Shown here: piece by piece, positions 54,891 through 63,790 of the stretch
How the letters are laid out: every line of letters begins with the position of its first letter
How positions within the stretch are numbered: position 1 is the first letter of the stretch
From: Semisulcospira habei
Lineage: Eukaryota; Mollusca; Gastropoda; Semisulcospiridae
Direction: 5' to 3'
Assembly (NCBI GenBank): GCA_036245525.1
Contig: BTPG01000005.1
Location: forward strand, 209,110,111-209,174,110
DNA: 64,000 nucleotides
Notes under the pieces: generated by a model
What the model saw: the letters and a program-made list of their open reading frames with translations, nothing else
The model's database searches: none
Told to the model about the DNA's origin: nothing
Program-made: the position numbers and the translations under genes

Positions 54891-57800
54891 CGATGGTCGT
54901 AGTTTCTATGTGACCAAAAACATTTTCTCAACTGTGGTTTTGATGAATGGCAAACGTCTGTAGGCTGATACTGACCACCTTTTTGAGGCACATGGTTATA
55001 TTCCATTTTGTTGACAAAGTACGGTATACAATAATAAAATATGGATTAAAATCACTCAAACCATTTAGTATTATAACCAGTATCAAGTCTGCATATCTCG
55101 TTAGATCGCCCCTACCAGTACTGCTGACGGGCACAAAACATGGTCAACACAAAGCGACACTGATACAGATCCTCAGAAACCCTTATTGCACGTTCGCGTT
55201 TTCAGCTGCAAAATTTTAAAGTGGTCCTCTGTGTGTGTGGAATATTTCGTAAAGTTCGCTTCCTCACCCAAGTAACACCCTCCACGGCTCCTTCTCTCCC
55301 CCCCCCCACCCCCGCTCGCCACACCATCCCAATGCACAATTGACCGTAAGGCCAACGTCGGCCATATGGCCTTTTGCGCATTTGGCTCTTACCTTGATCC
55401 TTTTGCTCATAGAGCTCTTACCTTGATCCTTTTGCTCATAGAGCTCTTACCTTGATCCTTTTGCTCATAGAGCTCTTACCTTGATCCTTTTGCTCATAGA
55501 GCTCTTACCTTGATCCTTTTGCTCATAGAGCTCTTACCTTGATCCTTTTGCTCATAGAGCTCTTACCTTGATCCTTTTGCTCATAGAGCTCTTACCTTGA
55601 TCCTTTTGCTCATAGAGCTCTTACCTTGATCCTTTTGCTCATAGAGCTCTTACCTTGATCCTTTTGCTCATAGAGCTCTTACCTTGATCCTTTTGCTCAT
55701 AGAGCTCTTACCTTGATCCTTTTGCTGACCATGACCACTACGCCACCATGATTAACACAGATGGACTGGACCTCGCGAAGGGAACACTTGAACTTCAGCT
55801 GCAGTCTGGCGGTGCCTCCCTGTACTGCTCGTGTATCGTATCTTTGTTCGGGCACGTCATAATGTGGTTCGGGACTCTGTATAGCTCTGTGTGTCGTGCC
55901 TGTCAGACAGGGCATGGACTGCGCATGCACCATGGGTTTAGAAGGGATGGGTACATAAATGTCGTCATACGTGTCTTCATATGTGTGGGTCATGTAAGGG
56001 GGGTCATTTTGTGGGGTTGTGGAATACACGTGAACTGGTCTGATGGCGTACGGAGTGGCGCTTTGTGTAGGGCGCGCGGCGGCATATTGGTTAGTGCCGT
56101 AGTATGGGGAGCTTTTAGATGAACCGCGTGGCCTGGGTGGAAGAGGCGGGGGGCGGGATCTTGGGTTAAGTAAAAGTGTGTCGCCCCCACAGTCACTTCC
56201 ATCACTGTCTTCCCCAGCGTCCTGGCCTGCAATGTTGGCGTACGGGTGAGAGCTGGACACAGACTCTTGTTCCTGCTTACCGCTTGTGGATGGTGGGGCG
56301 GAAGGACCGGGTTTGGAATGAGCGAGCAAGACAACGTTTACTTCCGGGTCCGTGTTGGGCTTGGAACGTGTCATTGGCTCATACAGGTCCAGTCCCGTCT
56401 TCCCGGCTGGTGGTTTCTCTTCTATCGATTTAGAAGTGGTGGTAGCATCCATGCGTGTTGAGAGTTTAGCCACGGTACTGCCTTTGCTGTCGATGTGGTC
56501 GTACGTTTCGTCTGTCGTTTCCAGTTCTGTTCAGAATGTTGAAACAGATTTTTAGATGATATTAACTCATTCTGCCCGCGACATACCACAGCAAGATATA
56601 GCTCGACCATGATAATTCAAGGGTAGTTGCAGAATAGCTTGGTGCCTATAGGCGCCAAGCTACTCTGCCACCAGCCTTGAACTATCATGGTCGATCTGTC
56701 TCCTGAATTTAATGCAGTCCTCAGAGGATAACTCCAAAATGTGGGTATTTCGTACCTCAAGGAAAATGAGTTTTAAAAAAGTCACAAGAGCATATTATAG
56801 CCCTGGCGTTGAAACGCCATTACAACTTCTACCTACTAGCAACAACGCTTATCGTTTACAAACCAAGAATGCCAAGAACGTGTCATCACCACTTCTACCT
56901 ACTAGCAACAACGCTTATCGTTTACAAACCAAAAATGCCAAGAACGTGTCAAAGACCACAACAGTCAACACAAACTCCGTCACTACTTCTACCTAATAGC
57001 AAGGTTTCGTTTGCGACGAACGACTTAAAACAACAAACGAGAGAAGAATCAAGGCGGATAATCAGTTACCATAAGCACAGACAACACTTCAACATCTCCA
57101 AGAGGCATAAACGTATGTCTCTTGGAGATGTCTGGATGTCCCTCCGTGATTTTGCATGGCGTTTGACGTTGAGAGTCGATCGTCTCAAACGGAACTTTAG
57201 TCAGTAATGGCACGACAGCGACGGATATTATCAACACACCAAGAAATGACAAGAACGTGACAAGGACCATAACAGTCAACACATAACGCTCACTTTGAGT
57301 TATCTCCGTCACAGTGTGGTTTTCAGCAGCGGTCATTCTGGAGTGCATCTTTCGGCAGGACTCGCAGTACATCTGTTTGCAGTCTCTGCACAGTACGGTC
57401 ACCCCCCTTGAGTACATGTCCTCGTCACAGTTCAGGCAGCAGATGAGCCGGACTTCACCAGTGCCGGACTCGCCCTTAATGTACTCATTGTCCTTGGAAA
57501 CAGACATAGTTAGTTATTGGTGTTTAACGCCCAGCAGGCGACTCAGGCCGTCTTACGGCGGCTTGGAAACAGACAGTTGGTTAATTAGTCAGTTAGTTAT
57601 TAGTCAGTTAGTTATTAGTCAGTTAGTTATTAGTCAGTTAGTTATTAGGGATTACCACAGTAGCGAAACGTCTTCGGGCCCACGAAGGCCGTAGTAGTCT
57701 CGCGCACTGCAGTGGGCGCGCCCAATGCTGCCGTCGTTGGCCCGAGGCCGAGCAGATCACAAAGGCCACCTGACGGCGGAAAGGGGTCAAGCTCTCGCTA

Positions 57801-60800
57801 GCCAGACCAAAGGAGCGTTTGTACCAGTCTATCTTTGGATACATGTCTACAGAAGGTACTAAAACCCATCCTCCGCCAAGTTCCACAAAGAGTTCACTGT
57901 GGGTTTTTTTCAAGCCTTTTAACTCATTGTGCCCGAGGTACGAAATACCCACATTTTGGAGTTGTCCTCTGAGAACTGCATTACAATTCAGGAGACAGAC
58001 CGACCATGATAGTTCAAGGGTGGCGGCAGAATAGCTTGGCGCCTATAGGCGCCAAGCTATTCTGCCATATAGGCGCCAAGCTATTCTGCCACCACCCTTG
58101 AACTATCATGGTCGAGCCCTATCTTGTTGTGGTGTGTCGCGGGCAGAATGAGTTAAAAGACATATTGAAGTCAGCAGTTTGTATTTGCTTTAAAAATAGT
58201 TTCTTTAATATCATGTCTAAAAAATAAGCGACTGTCGTCTGACCTTTAGTTTTGATAAAACTTAGTGGTACCGCCAAGCCCCGATATGCCGCAAATATAA
58301 AGTCATGATGTCGTTTCAAGCATGTTTCTGGTGTAGCAAATGAACTTCGCTATGCCGATTGTATTTGCTTTCTTTACCTGCAACCTACTTTCTTTCTTTG
58401 TTCCTTTTTCATATAAAGAAGCAATGAAAGAAAGAAAAAAGAAAAAGAAAAAAAGAAACAAGAAATGAAACTAAGAAACAAACATGCACATACGAACAAG
58501 CCCTTGCGGCATTATATTAAAGTATTCAATAGGTGCAAACACGCTACGAAGATTGTACTCTAACGTCCACCTTCGCTGGTTTCTAAATAATGTCCCTCAA
58601 AGGTTTCAAACGATTACCACCCCCTCCACGAATTGAAAAAAAAATATCTCCTGATAAGAGAGAACATTTTGTCTACTATGGCCTCTGCAGTATTGTCAGG
58701 AGTGTCACACGGCAGATGTTTAACCCATTCAGCCCTGACGCACTACAGCAGGAGATGGGTCGACCATGATAATTCAAGGGTAGTGCCAGATTAGCTTGGC
58801 GCCTGTCGGCGCCAAGCTAATCTGGCACTGCCCTTGAATTATCATGGTCGATCCATCTCCTGCAACAGGTGCATAGTCGTTAGATGACGCCTCCAAAATT
58901 TGGGAAATACGTGCGTCGAGCTGAATGAGTTAAACACCTTATCTACGGTACATGTGTTATATTGCGAGTGGCACTGAAGTTTACGGACTGCGGGTGCCGC
59001 ACGCCGGGTTTGAAGGCAATCAGTGAGTAGCGTCACCAACTGAAATAATTGAAATCGACGGCTATAAAATTTAGGAATGGCCTAACTATCCAAAAAACAA
59101 GATGAGGATTTCATCCCAAAGTCTACCGTATTGTTTGCAGCTCACGTGCGTTTTTCTTTTAGGAACATTCAGAGTTGTTCATATTTTTAGGCTTATTATG
59201 CTGATCCATTTCCCTCCTCTCTAAGCCAACCTCTGATCAACACACACGTCGGCGCACACAAATAAAGACGGACACACGGCGCTTCCCGCCATTAGTACGC
59301 TCTGTGGGCTCGTGTTGCGATAGGAATTCTGAATAAGAATAGCACGAGAAGCAAAATGACGTCACTATAAGCTTGACGTCATGGCTTTGCTAGTCTCAGG
59401 ACGCCGTGTACACAGTGACGAAATTGATGTTTCACGTCACTCATCCGAAAGGCTTTAAGCCCTAACAGTTCAACTTGTTTTGCACAGGTTAACCCATTCC
59501 GCCCCGACACACCACAGCAGGATATGGATCGAGCATGATAGTTCAATGGTGGTGACAGAATAGCTTGGCGCCCTTAGGCGCCATGCTATTATAGCACCAC
59601 GCTTGAACTATCAAGCTCAATCTGTCTCTAGGACAACTTAAAAATTGGGAGATTTCGGTCCTGGGGCAGAATGTGTTAAATGGAAAGGCAAGTCCGACCA
59701 GCAATGGAGCTAACTCCACGGGTCTTATCACGAACGCGAAGTAAATCTGAAGCGTACATGATCCAACCCAGGTTGATGAGAGCTAAAACCTTACCTGTCA
59801 AATCTCCCGGCTTAACAAACCGTCTCCCGCTTTCATCCGACCTCAGATCTAGCAAATTATCGTCATGCGTAACATGAATGCCACAATATTATGTTTGCAA
59901 ATAAGAGGTGCATACATTCGAGAAAATAAATGATCGGGGCCACTCGCATCCTTAAGCCCGGCGGCTTTTCTAAAAGCTCCCACAAAGAACTTCTTTGTCG
60001 ATGCTTTTCCATTCTGGTTCAATATCTTTGATAAGTGGCTAATCCGCTTATAAACTAAAATAGAGCACGCTTTGTGGCTACGAATATACTAAGAACTTAG
60101 CTTAAATCACGAGATGTTAGTCTATACAAACAAATTAGCTTACATCACGAGCTGTTAGTCTATACAAACAACTTAGCTAACATCAAGGGATGTTAGTCTA
60201 TACAAACAACTTAGCTTACATCAAGAGCTGTTAGTCTATACAAACAACTTAGCTTACATCAAGAGCTATTAGTCTATACAAACAACTTAGCTTACATCAA
60301 GGGCTGTTAGTCTATACAAACAACTTAGCTTACATCAAGAGCTGTTAGTCTATACAAACAACTTAGCTTACATCACGATGTGTTAGTCTAAACAAACAAC
60401 TTAGCTTACGTCAAGAGCTGTTAGACTATACAAACAACTTAGCTTACATCAAGAGCTGTTAGTCTATACAAACAACTTAGCTTACATCACGATCTGTTAG
60501 TCTAATCAAACAACTGAGCTTACATCACGATGTGTTAGTCTATACAACTTAGCTTACATCACGATGTGTTAGTCTAAACAAACAACATAGCTTACATCAA
60601 GAGCTGTTAGTCCTTTCTTCGGAATGGCGAACTCTTTCCTGCATCTGGGACACGGTATGGAAGTTACTGGCTCCTCCACCTCCCCCTCCTTCCAGAAGCC
60701 GACGACAGTCTCCAGACACGGCAGACAGAAACTGTGTTTACAGTCCAGTAGTTTGGCAATGACGTAACCATGGCGACACAGTGGACATTGGTCCTGCCAG

Positions 60801-60820
60801 CGTCTCTTCGACTCCGCCAT
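48197..60820 (-). CDS. RING / B-box / transmembrane / beta-propeller protein (TRIM-like), seven exons
   Basis: Predicted E3 ubiquitin ligase-like protein of 691 aa. Exons (minus): 60820-60596, 57492-57168, 56526-55712, 54791-54625, 53850-53747, 49443-49249, 48441-48197; the phases join without a break. Order: RING (residues about 12-60), B-box (about 92-135), one hydrophobic segment (about 145-172), a long Pro/Tyr-rich region with YDHI, YEPM, YANI, YDVP and PPPLPPRPR (SH2/SH3-type sites), then propeller-like repeats to the stop. The donors of exons 2 and 6 are weak and chosen by phase. A transmembrane span between RING and tyrosine motifs would place them on opposite sides, so the topology or the segment needs doubt. 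A related last exon is at 26161-26420. Confidence 0.75.
48500..48760. repeat. GTCAGTGAGTCA-type short tandem repeat in intron 6
   Basis: Degenerate (GTGAGTCAGTCA)n of about 250 bp, after exon 7's acceptor side. Confidence 0.88.
48860..49204. mobile_element. F2 element hosting a nested T2 element (intron 6)
   Basis: Ends TTAACCCGTTCAGTGCC and ACACTTGACGTGTTAA. One hairpin arm is lost. T2 occupies the internal TTAA. Confidence 0.85.
48981..49155. mobile_element. T2 palindromic element nested in F2
   Basis: TTAACTCATTCTACCCC / GGGGTAGAATGAGTTAA; its hairpin centre is deleted (GGGTGATGCCATCACCC). Confidence 0.92.
49249..49443 (-). CDS. Propeller exon (exon 6)
   Basis: GAHEVQQIKDRNTPALLQIK, AFDVSSDGEYFAVASRDRGP, VDVYNRRGNKGFGCHVS. 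Acceptor TTTGTGTCCAG. The donor G|GTTTTG is weak but is the one compatible with exon 7. Confidence 0.75.
49514..49870 (+). mobile_element. Internally deleted LINE-A derivative (5' UTR joined to 3' end)
   Basis: 49633-49791 matches the LINE-A1 5' UTR (reverse of 3358-3512). At CACGGACTAT it jumps to CCTGCAGACGACGTGGGC, the LINE-A 3' end, and finishes GCGAAGTCAAGCCATG plus poly(A). The whole EN-RT body is missing. 49514-49632 is probably more 5' UTR, absent from copy 1. Confidence 0.85.
49961..50552. other. Assembly gap (592 N)
   Basis: Run of N inside the minisatellite; the true array length is unknown. Confidence 0.99.
53590..53735. repeat. GC-rich palindromic repeat (GTCGGGCCGAC type)
   Basis: CGTCGTCGGTACGCAATGCG, GGCCATCTGGCC and GACGTCGG; similar pieces at 53885-53945, 54115-54175, 55325-55380 and 57660-57775. 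Confidence 0.55.
53747..53850 (-). CDS. Propeller exon (exon 5)
   Basis: KELSEIPYLTLAQPVLSKPV, PERTAVYAIGSKGEG. Acceptor GTGTTTCAG, donor GAAG|GTACTT. Phases match exons 4 and 6. Confidence 0.8.
54015..54095. mobile_element. T1 right half
   Basis: AACTAATCTGGCACTACCG, TTATCATGGTCGACCCATC, right end GGGCTGAATGGGTTAA. The left half is missing. Confidence 0.8.
54366..54530 (+). mobile_element. tRNA-derived SINE
   Basis: TTAGCTGAGGTGGTAG matches a Pol III box A and GGTCGTGGGATCAAACAC a near box B about 35 nt later. The 3' end GACGTACGTTAAACCCTAAA resembles the micro-retroposon 3' end (GGCGTTAAACCC). Confidence 0.7.
54625..54791 (-). CDS. Propeller exon (exon 4)
   Basis: KLGTASSRLQVFDANGRKQF, HLVTLAWLDSQEIVLANMED, KVYKKRFL. 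Acceptor GAGACAG directly after a (TG)n tract; donor AG|GTCAGT. Confidence 0.82.
54798..54888. repeat. (CA)n microsatellite next to the exon 4 acceptor
   Basis: About 45 CA units on plus, (TG)n on the gene strand, ending 5-6 nt before the acceptor AG. Confidence 0.97.
54892..55325. other. Intron 3 sequence
   Basis: AT-rich, no coding signal; C-run at 55301-55315. Confidence 0.5.
55384..55724 (-). repeat. 29-bp minisatellite made of the exon 3 donor junction, 12 identical copies
   Basis: On the gene strand each unit contains AGCAAAAGGATCAAG|GTAAGAGCTC, that is the last 15 nt of exon 3 plus the donor. Twelve copies, no mismatch noticed. Confidence 0.95.
55712..56526 (-). CDS. Tyrosine/proline-motif exon (exon 3)
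   Basis: 815 nt, acceptor ATTCTGAACAG. LETTDETYDHID, GLDLYEPMTRSK, HPYANIAGQD, PRSRPPPLPPRPRGSSK, YEDTYDDIYVPIP and HYDVPEQRYD; YxxM, YDVP and PxxPxR resemble PI3K, Crk and SH3 docking sites. It ends with the first propeller strand, GGVVVMVSKRIK, and donor AAG|GTAAGAGC, which is copied 12 times downstream. Confidence 0.82.
56562..56776. mobile_element. T2 palindromic element in intron 2
   Basis: TTAACTCATTCTGCCC left end, centre GGTGCCTATAGGCGCC, right end AAAATGAGTTTTAA. It ends 36 bp upstream of the exon 3 acceptor. Confidence 0.9.
56812..57005 (-). pseudogene. Degenerate tandem copies of the transmembrane-coding segment
   Basis: On minus reads EFVLTVVVFDTFLAFLVCKR then a stop, similar to YVLTVMVLVTFLSFLG in exon 2. 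A 68-bp part is itself repeated (TTCTACCTACTAGCAACAAC units). Confidence 0.65.
57011..57191. mobile_element. MITE-F4 copy overlapping the 3' end of exon 2
   Basis: The left arm (ACGACTTAAAACAACAAACG...AACATCTCCAAGAGGCATA) and its diverged complement face each other around ACGTATG. Same family as 60862-61090. Confidence 0.78.
57168..57492 (-). CDS. B-box and transmembrane exon (exon 2)
   Basis: Acceptor TGTCTGTTTCCAAG directly before DNEYIKGESG. B-box zinc ligands in CCLNC, LCRDC, MYCESC, MH and ENH. Then SERYVLTVMVLVTFLSFLGV and a further hydrophobic run. The frame stays open to 57049; the 3' end is set at 57168 (C|GTCAAA) because it gives the phase needed by exon 3. That donor is weak and lies inside a MITE arm; GTAACT at 57069 is a better donor but out of phase. 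Confidence 0.7.
57507..57561 (-). mobile_element. Micro-retroposon copy 4 (55 bp) at the exon 2 acceptor
   Basis: Duplication CTTGGAAACAGACA at 57493-57506 and 57562-57575. On minus it starts CCGCCGTAAGACGGCC and ends with TAACTAACTA. Confidence 0.9.
57585..57650 (-). repeat. 15-bp tandem repeat upstream of exon 2
   Basis: (TAACTGACTAATAAC)n on the gene strand, about 4.5 units; each has CTGAC and CTAAT, which match the CTRAY branch-point consensus. Confidence 0.85.
57651..57918. other. Intron 1 sequence with GTCGGGCCGAC-type repeat
   Basis: CGGGCCCACGAAGGCC, GGCGCGCCCAATGCTG and TTGGCCCGAGGCCGAG; no exon recognised. Confidence 0.5.
57919..58156. mobile_element. T2 palindromic element with duplicated centre
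   Basis: TTAACTCATTGTGCCCG and CGGGCAGAATGAGTTAA ends; ATAGGCGCCAAGCTATTCTG occurs twice at the centre. Confidence 0.92.
58157..58719. other. Intron 1 sequence
   Basis: Polypurine stretch (58420-58475). No coding signal. Confidence 0.5.
58720..58933. mobile_element. T1 palindromic element, well preserved
   Basis: TTAACCCATTCAGCCCTGAC left end; arms of about 60 bp around GGCGCCTGTCGGCGCC; right end GAGCTGAATGAGTTAA. Nearly identical to 62697-62910. Confidence 0.94.
59140..59460 (+). repeat. Fragment of the 3.3-kb inverted-arm element
   Basis: Matches 20885-21155 (GACGGACACACGGCG, CCGCCATT, CTCTGTGG, AAATGACGTCA, CATGACGC/AGGACGCCGTG, CACGTCACTCATC). Confidence 0.7.
59489..59679. mobile_element. 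T2 palindromic element
   Basis: TTAACCCATTCCGCCCC and GGGGCAGAATGTGTTAA ends; arms GAGCATGATAGTTCAA around GGCGCCCTTAGGCGCC. Confidence 0.9.
59680..60094. other. Intron 1 sequence
   Basis: An open minus stretch ending in ACAG|GTAAGG at 59793-59797 looks exon-like but no acceptor gives the right phase. Nothing else. Confidence 0.45.
60095..60605 (-). repeat. 38-bp minisatellite containing the exon 1 donor junction, about 13-14 units
   Basis: On the gene strand each unit has GACTAACAGCTCTTGAT|GTAAGCTAA or a variant, followed by GTTGTTTGTATA. Units are diverged (CACGATG, CAAGGGC variants), so older than the exon 3 array. Confidence 0.93.
60596..60820 (-). CDS. RING exon (exon 1)
   Basis: ATG at 60820 in AAGATGG context. 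CPLC, DCKHSFCLPC and CPRC form a RING-HC pattern (Cys-x2-Cys, Cys-x-His, Cys-x2-Cys, Cys-x2-Cys), then EFAIPKKGLTALD. Donor GAT|GTAAGC at the edge of a minisatellite that repeats this junction. Confidence 0.88.
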
Positions 60821-60861
60821 CTTCACTACGGTGTCTGGTATCGATATATCCCGTCAACAAA

Positions 60862-61090
60862 CGACTCACAACAACGAACGAGTGCAAAGTAACGGCGGAT
60901 AAACAGCACCTTTATAAGCACAGACAACACACACACAAAACACCCAAGTGGCATAGATCCTCATGGGCCATCTGAGCTTAAGAGGATCTATGTCTCTTGG
61001 AGATGTTTGGAGTGTCTATGCTCATGGAATAAGTTGGTGATCCGCTGTGATTTCCGCAGTCGGTCGTTGCTGGGAGTCGGTCGTTGTAAA
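60862..61090. mobile_element. MITE-F4 with about 100-bp inverted arms, just upstream of the RING exon
   Basis: ACGACTCACAACAACGAACG...GGCATAGATCCTC faces GAGGATCTATGTCTCTTGG...GTCGGTCGTTGT. It starts 42 bp upstream of the ATG, so it probably forms part of the 5' UTR or promoter. Confidence 0.85.
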
Positions 61091-62040
61091 AAACAATCGT
61101 CACTATTCTCTGAGGCAGCCAGTAACGTATCTGAAACCACAGCAGAATAGAACCTTGCAGGACCACTTATACATAGCAATTAACCCAACATCATATTTCA
61201 TAATCTTACCGCGCGGTGCTTTCTGGAAACTATAGTTCGCCTGGCGGCAAAAACAGCCACGGCTCACTCTACACTAGAATCAATGGCATCGCGCTAATCA
61301 CAATAGCGATACAAAATCTGAAAGTGAAACAGAGAGACCTTTACGATTCATCGTCAATTCTGAGTTTTACATTGTTTGCTCTACAAAGCAGCGAAACTGA
61401 ACAGAAACAGCGATTAGCGGCTCAAACTGGCGCAGCTGACAAACAGGCTAAAGCGAAACTGTCGAATGCATTGGCTGATTTTTGGCTTTGCTCTCGGTGG
61501 CAATGAATCAAACAGTTTAACTCATTCGCGGCCGGATGCGGCTGGCCGCAAATAAGGTAAGAATGGAAATCGCGATGTCTGTCTAAAAATGACACGAACA
61601 CTCAACTTCCATGCTACAACTGATGGCTGTCGGATGATCTGACCAAGGCAGGATGATATGCCTGGAGGCAGCAACAGGACTCTGCGAGTAATGACGACCT
61701 GCACGTGTGGCTTGTGCTTCTGGTCGTCGTTCGCTGTACGTGTCCCGGCGGTGAAGAGGCTGGGTGGAGTGGAGAATTCGTCAGCAAAACGGAACGTACT
61801 AAAACGAATGTCGTTCTACGGGCATGCACACTGTCACTTTTGATGTATTATCTAGTCATGAGCAGAGTGTTTACCGGCGGGTTTCATTCGATGTGTATTT
61901 CAATAGTCCTACGGGGATTTTGTCCTACACTGTGAGAGAAAAATAATGTGTGTTGCATCGGAGGTCCAGTTCACAAGCCTCAAGCGGAAGTATGTGTTTA
62001 ATCGCGAGAACATTGTTATTTCCACTTTGGACTCTTCAAA
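61091..62040. other. Upstream region of the RING/B-box gene
   Basis: TTTAACTCATTCGCGGCCGG at 61517 is an isolated T-type end with GGCCGGATGCGGCTGGCCG. The ORF at 61216-61506 has no recognisable family. No promoter could be assigned. Confidence 0.45.
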
Positions 62041-62065
62041 TTCATGAATCGAACGCTTTCCAACA

Positions 62066-62110
62066 CCCTCCCCCCCCCCACCACCCCCCCCCGGCCCCCC
62101 AAAAAAAAAT
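62066..62110. repeat. C-run and A-run low complexity
   Basis: Long C tracts followed by A9. Confidence 0.9.
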
Positions 62111-62274
62111 GGAAACAAAAAGAAGAAAAAGAAAACAGCATCCCAAACATTATTACCAGAAGTATGGTATATCGCTGACAACAAATCACCCAGGGCCGTC
62201 TCGGAAACGTCAGAATTTTGAGCTCAAAGTCGTCTCATATATCACTTTCGAACCCCATGGCCTTTTGCTCATTT

Positions 62275-62402
<128 letters not shown>

Positions 62403-62696
62403 CAATAGGAAACGTAGGACAACTGAAGCTTTGGACAAGTGGGGCTTTCCCGTGTCTTCCAAACTACGCCCAAACCTGTTTTTTTTTTTTTAAGAAATCG
62501 AGCCCCTGAGGCCTTATCTCAAAGGAGATGGTATGCATCTTATTGCATTGCTGTTTTTAACGACGATAACTCGATCTTTCAAGTCCAGGGGTAAATGACC
62601 AAAAGTTACAATAAACTAATAAAGTATGGACTATGCGCAGGAGACGAATGAACCATTCTAGTTCAGTGGTAGTGTTTGACTAGCTTGGCAAATACA

Positions 62697-62910
62697 TTAA
62701 CCCATTCAGCCCGGACGCCCTACAGCAGGAGATGGGTCGACCATGATAATTCAAGGGTAGTGCCAGATTAGCTTGGCGCCTGTCGGCGCCAAGCTAATCT
62801 GGCACTGCCCTTGAATTATCATGGTCAATCCATCTCCTGCCACTGGTGCATAGTCGTTAGATGACGCCTCCAAAATTTGGGAAACACGGCCGTCGGGCTG
62901 AATGAGTTAA
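62697..62910. mobile_element. T1 palindromic element, well preserved
   Basis: TTAACCCATTCAGCCC and GTCGGGCTGAATGAGTTAA ends; arms around GGCGCCTGTCGGCGCC. Confidence 0.94.
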
Positions 62911-63059
62911 ACTAACCGAGCTATCCGAGAACTATGGTTGTCGAACCATATTCCCAATTCACGCCTAAAGTGAACATGACAAGAACGTTTCTCCCAGTTG
63001 AGAGGTGCGTGGCATTATCAAGTGACATGATCAAAATGCGAGTGATAGAATTGCATTTC

Positions 63060-63267
63060 CCATCTCACCGCCAGTGAACGCAGACTTGGCCTCTGAAATC
63101 ATTGTCAATTTAGCATCCGAGATCCCCGGCCGTGAAAGGAACAAGGGTAAGGACTTTTAGTAAGAAGAATAGATCCTAATGAGCCCCCGCAGTTGCGGGG
63201 GCTCATGAGGATCTATACCTCTTGCAATTGTTCGGTGTTCAGTGTTTTGCGGCATTGAACGTGTTAA
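63060..63267. mobile_element. F2 palindromic element
   Basis: CGCCAGTGAACGCAGAC left part; hairpin AATAGATCCTAATGAGCCCC / GGGGCTCATGAGGATCTATA; right end GGCATTGAACGTGTTAA. Confidence 0.8.
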
Positions 63268-63474
63268 TCCACTTGACAGCCCAACCTGATTTGTTAGGAG
63301 CCGTAGGTATGCCCTGATTTACTTCCATTTTAGTGAAAAGCTATCTGCTTATTGTAATACAATTAAAATGTCGCTGTTTACACAAAATGGACTTCCTGGA
63401 TGGCGCGAAAAACTTCTGAGTCACAAGGTTACTGATTTTTGGCAGAACTTTACTAAGTCTCAGTTGACTTACTT

Positions 63475-63790
63475 ATTTAGGCCCGTTGCCCCTCTCGGAG
63501 CGTAGTCTATCCACAACTTTTCTCCAGCGTCCACGGTCCTGGGCAATTTTCTCCAGCTCTTTCCATGTGTGCCCCATTTGTTGGGTGTCGGTCTCCGAGT
63601 CTCTTCTCTAGGTGTTTCTGGGCCTCCCCCTTTTCCTTTTGCCTTGTGGATTCCACGACAGGGCCTGTCTGGTGATGTGTGTGGTTGTTGTTCGCAAAGT
63701 GTGCCCTGTCCATCTCCAATTCCTCTTTCTGGTTTCTTGTTTTGCGGGAAGCTGGTTCGTCCTCTGCCATAGGTCGCAATTGCTGAAAGT
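63475..63790 (-). pseudogene. LINE-E 3'-terminal coding fragment
   Basis: On minus: [37 protein letters not shown], then in another frame QMGHTWKELEKIAQDRGRW and LRSERGNGPK, stop and a TAAGTAAG tail. This C-terminal region is typical of a different LINE family from A to D. 5'-truncated with one frameshift. Confidence 0.8.

Noticed and set aside
59793..59870. Exon-like minus stretch (RSDESGRRFVKPGDLT) with a GTAAGG donor
   Set aside because: The only nearby acceptor gives a phase incompatible with exon 1, and exon 1 already joins exon 2 in frame.
61216..61506. 96-aa plus-strand ORF
   Set aside because: No recognisable domain, no good start context, lies upstream of a divergent gene; may be chance.
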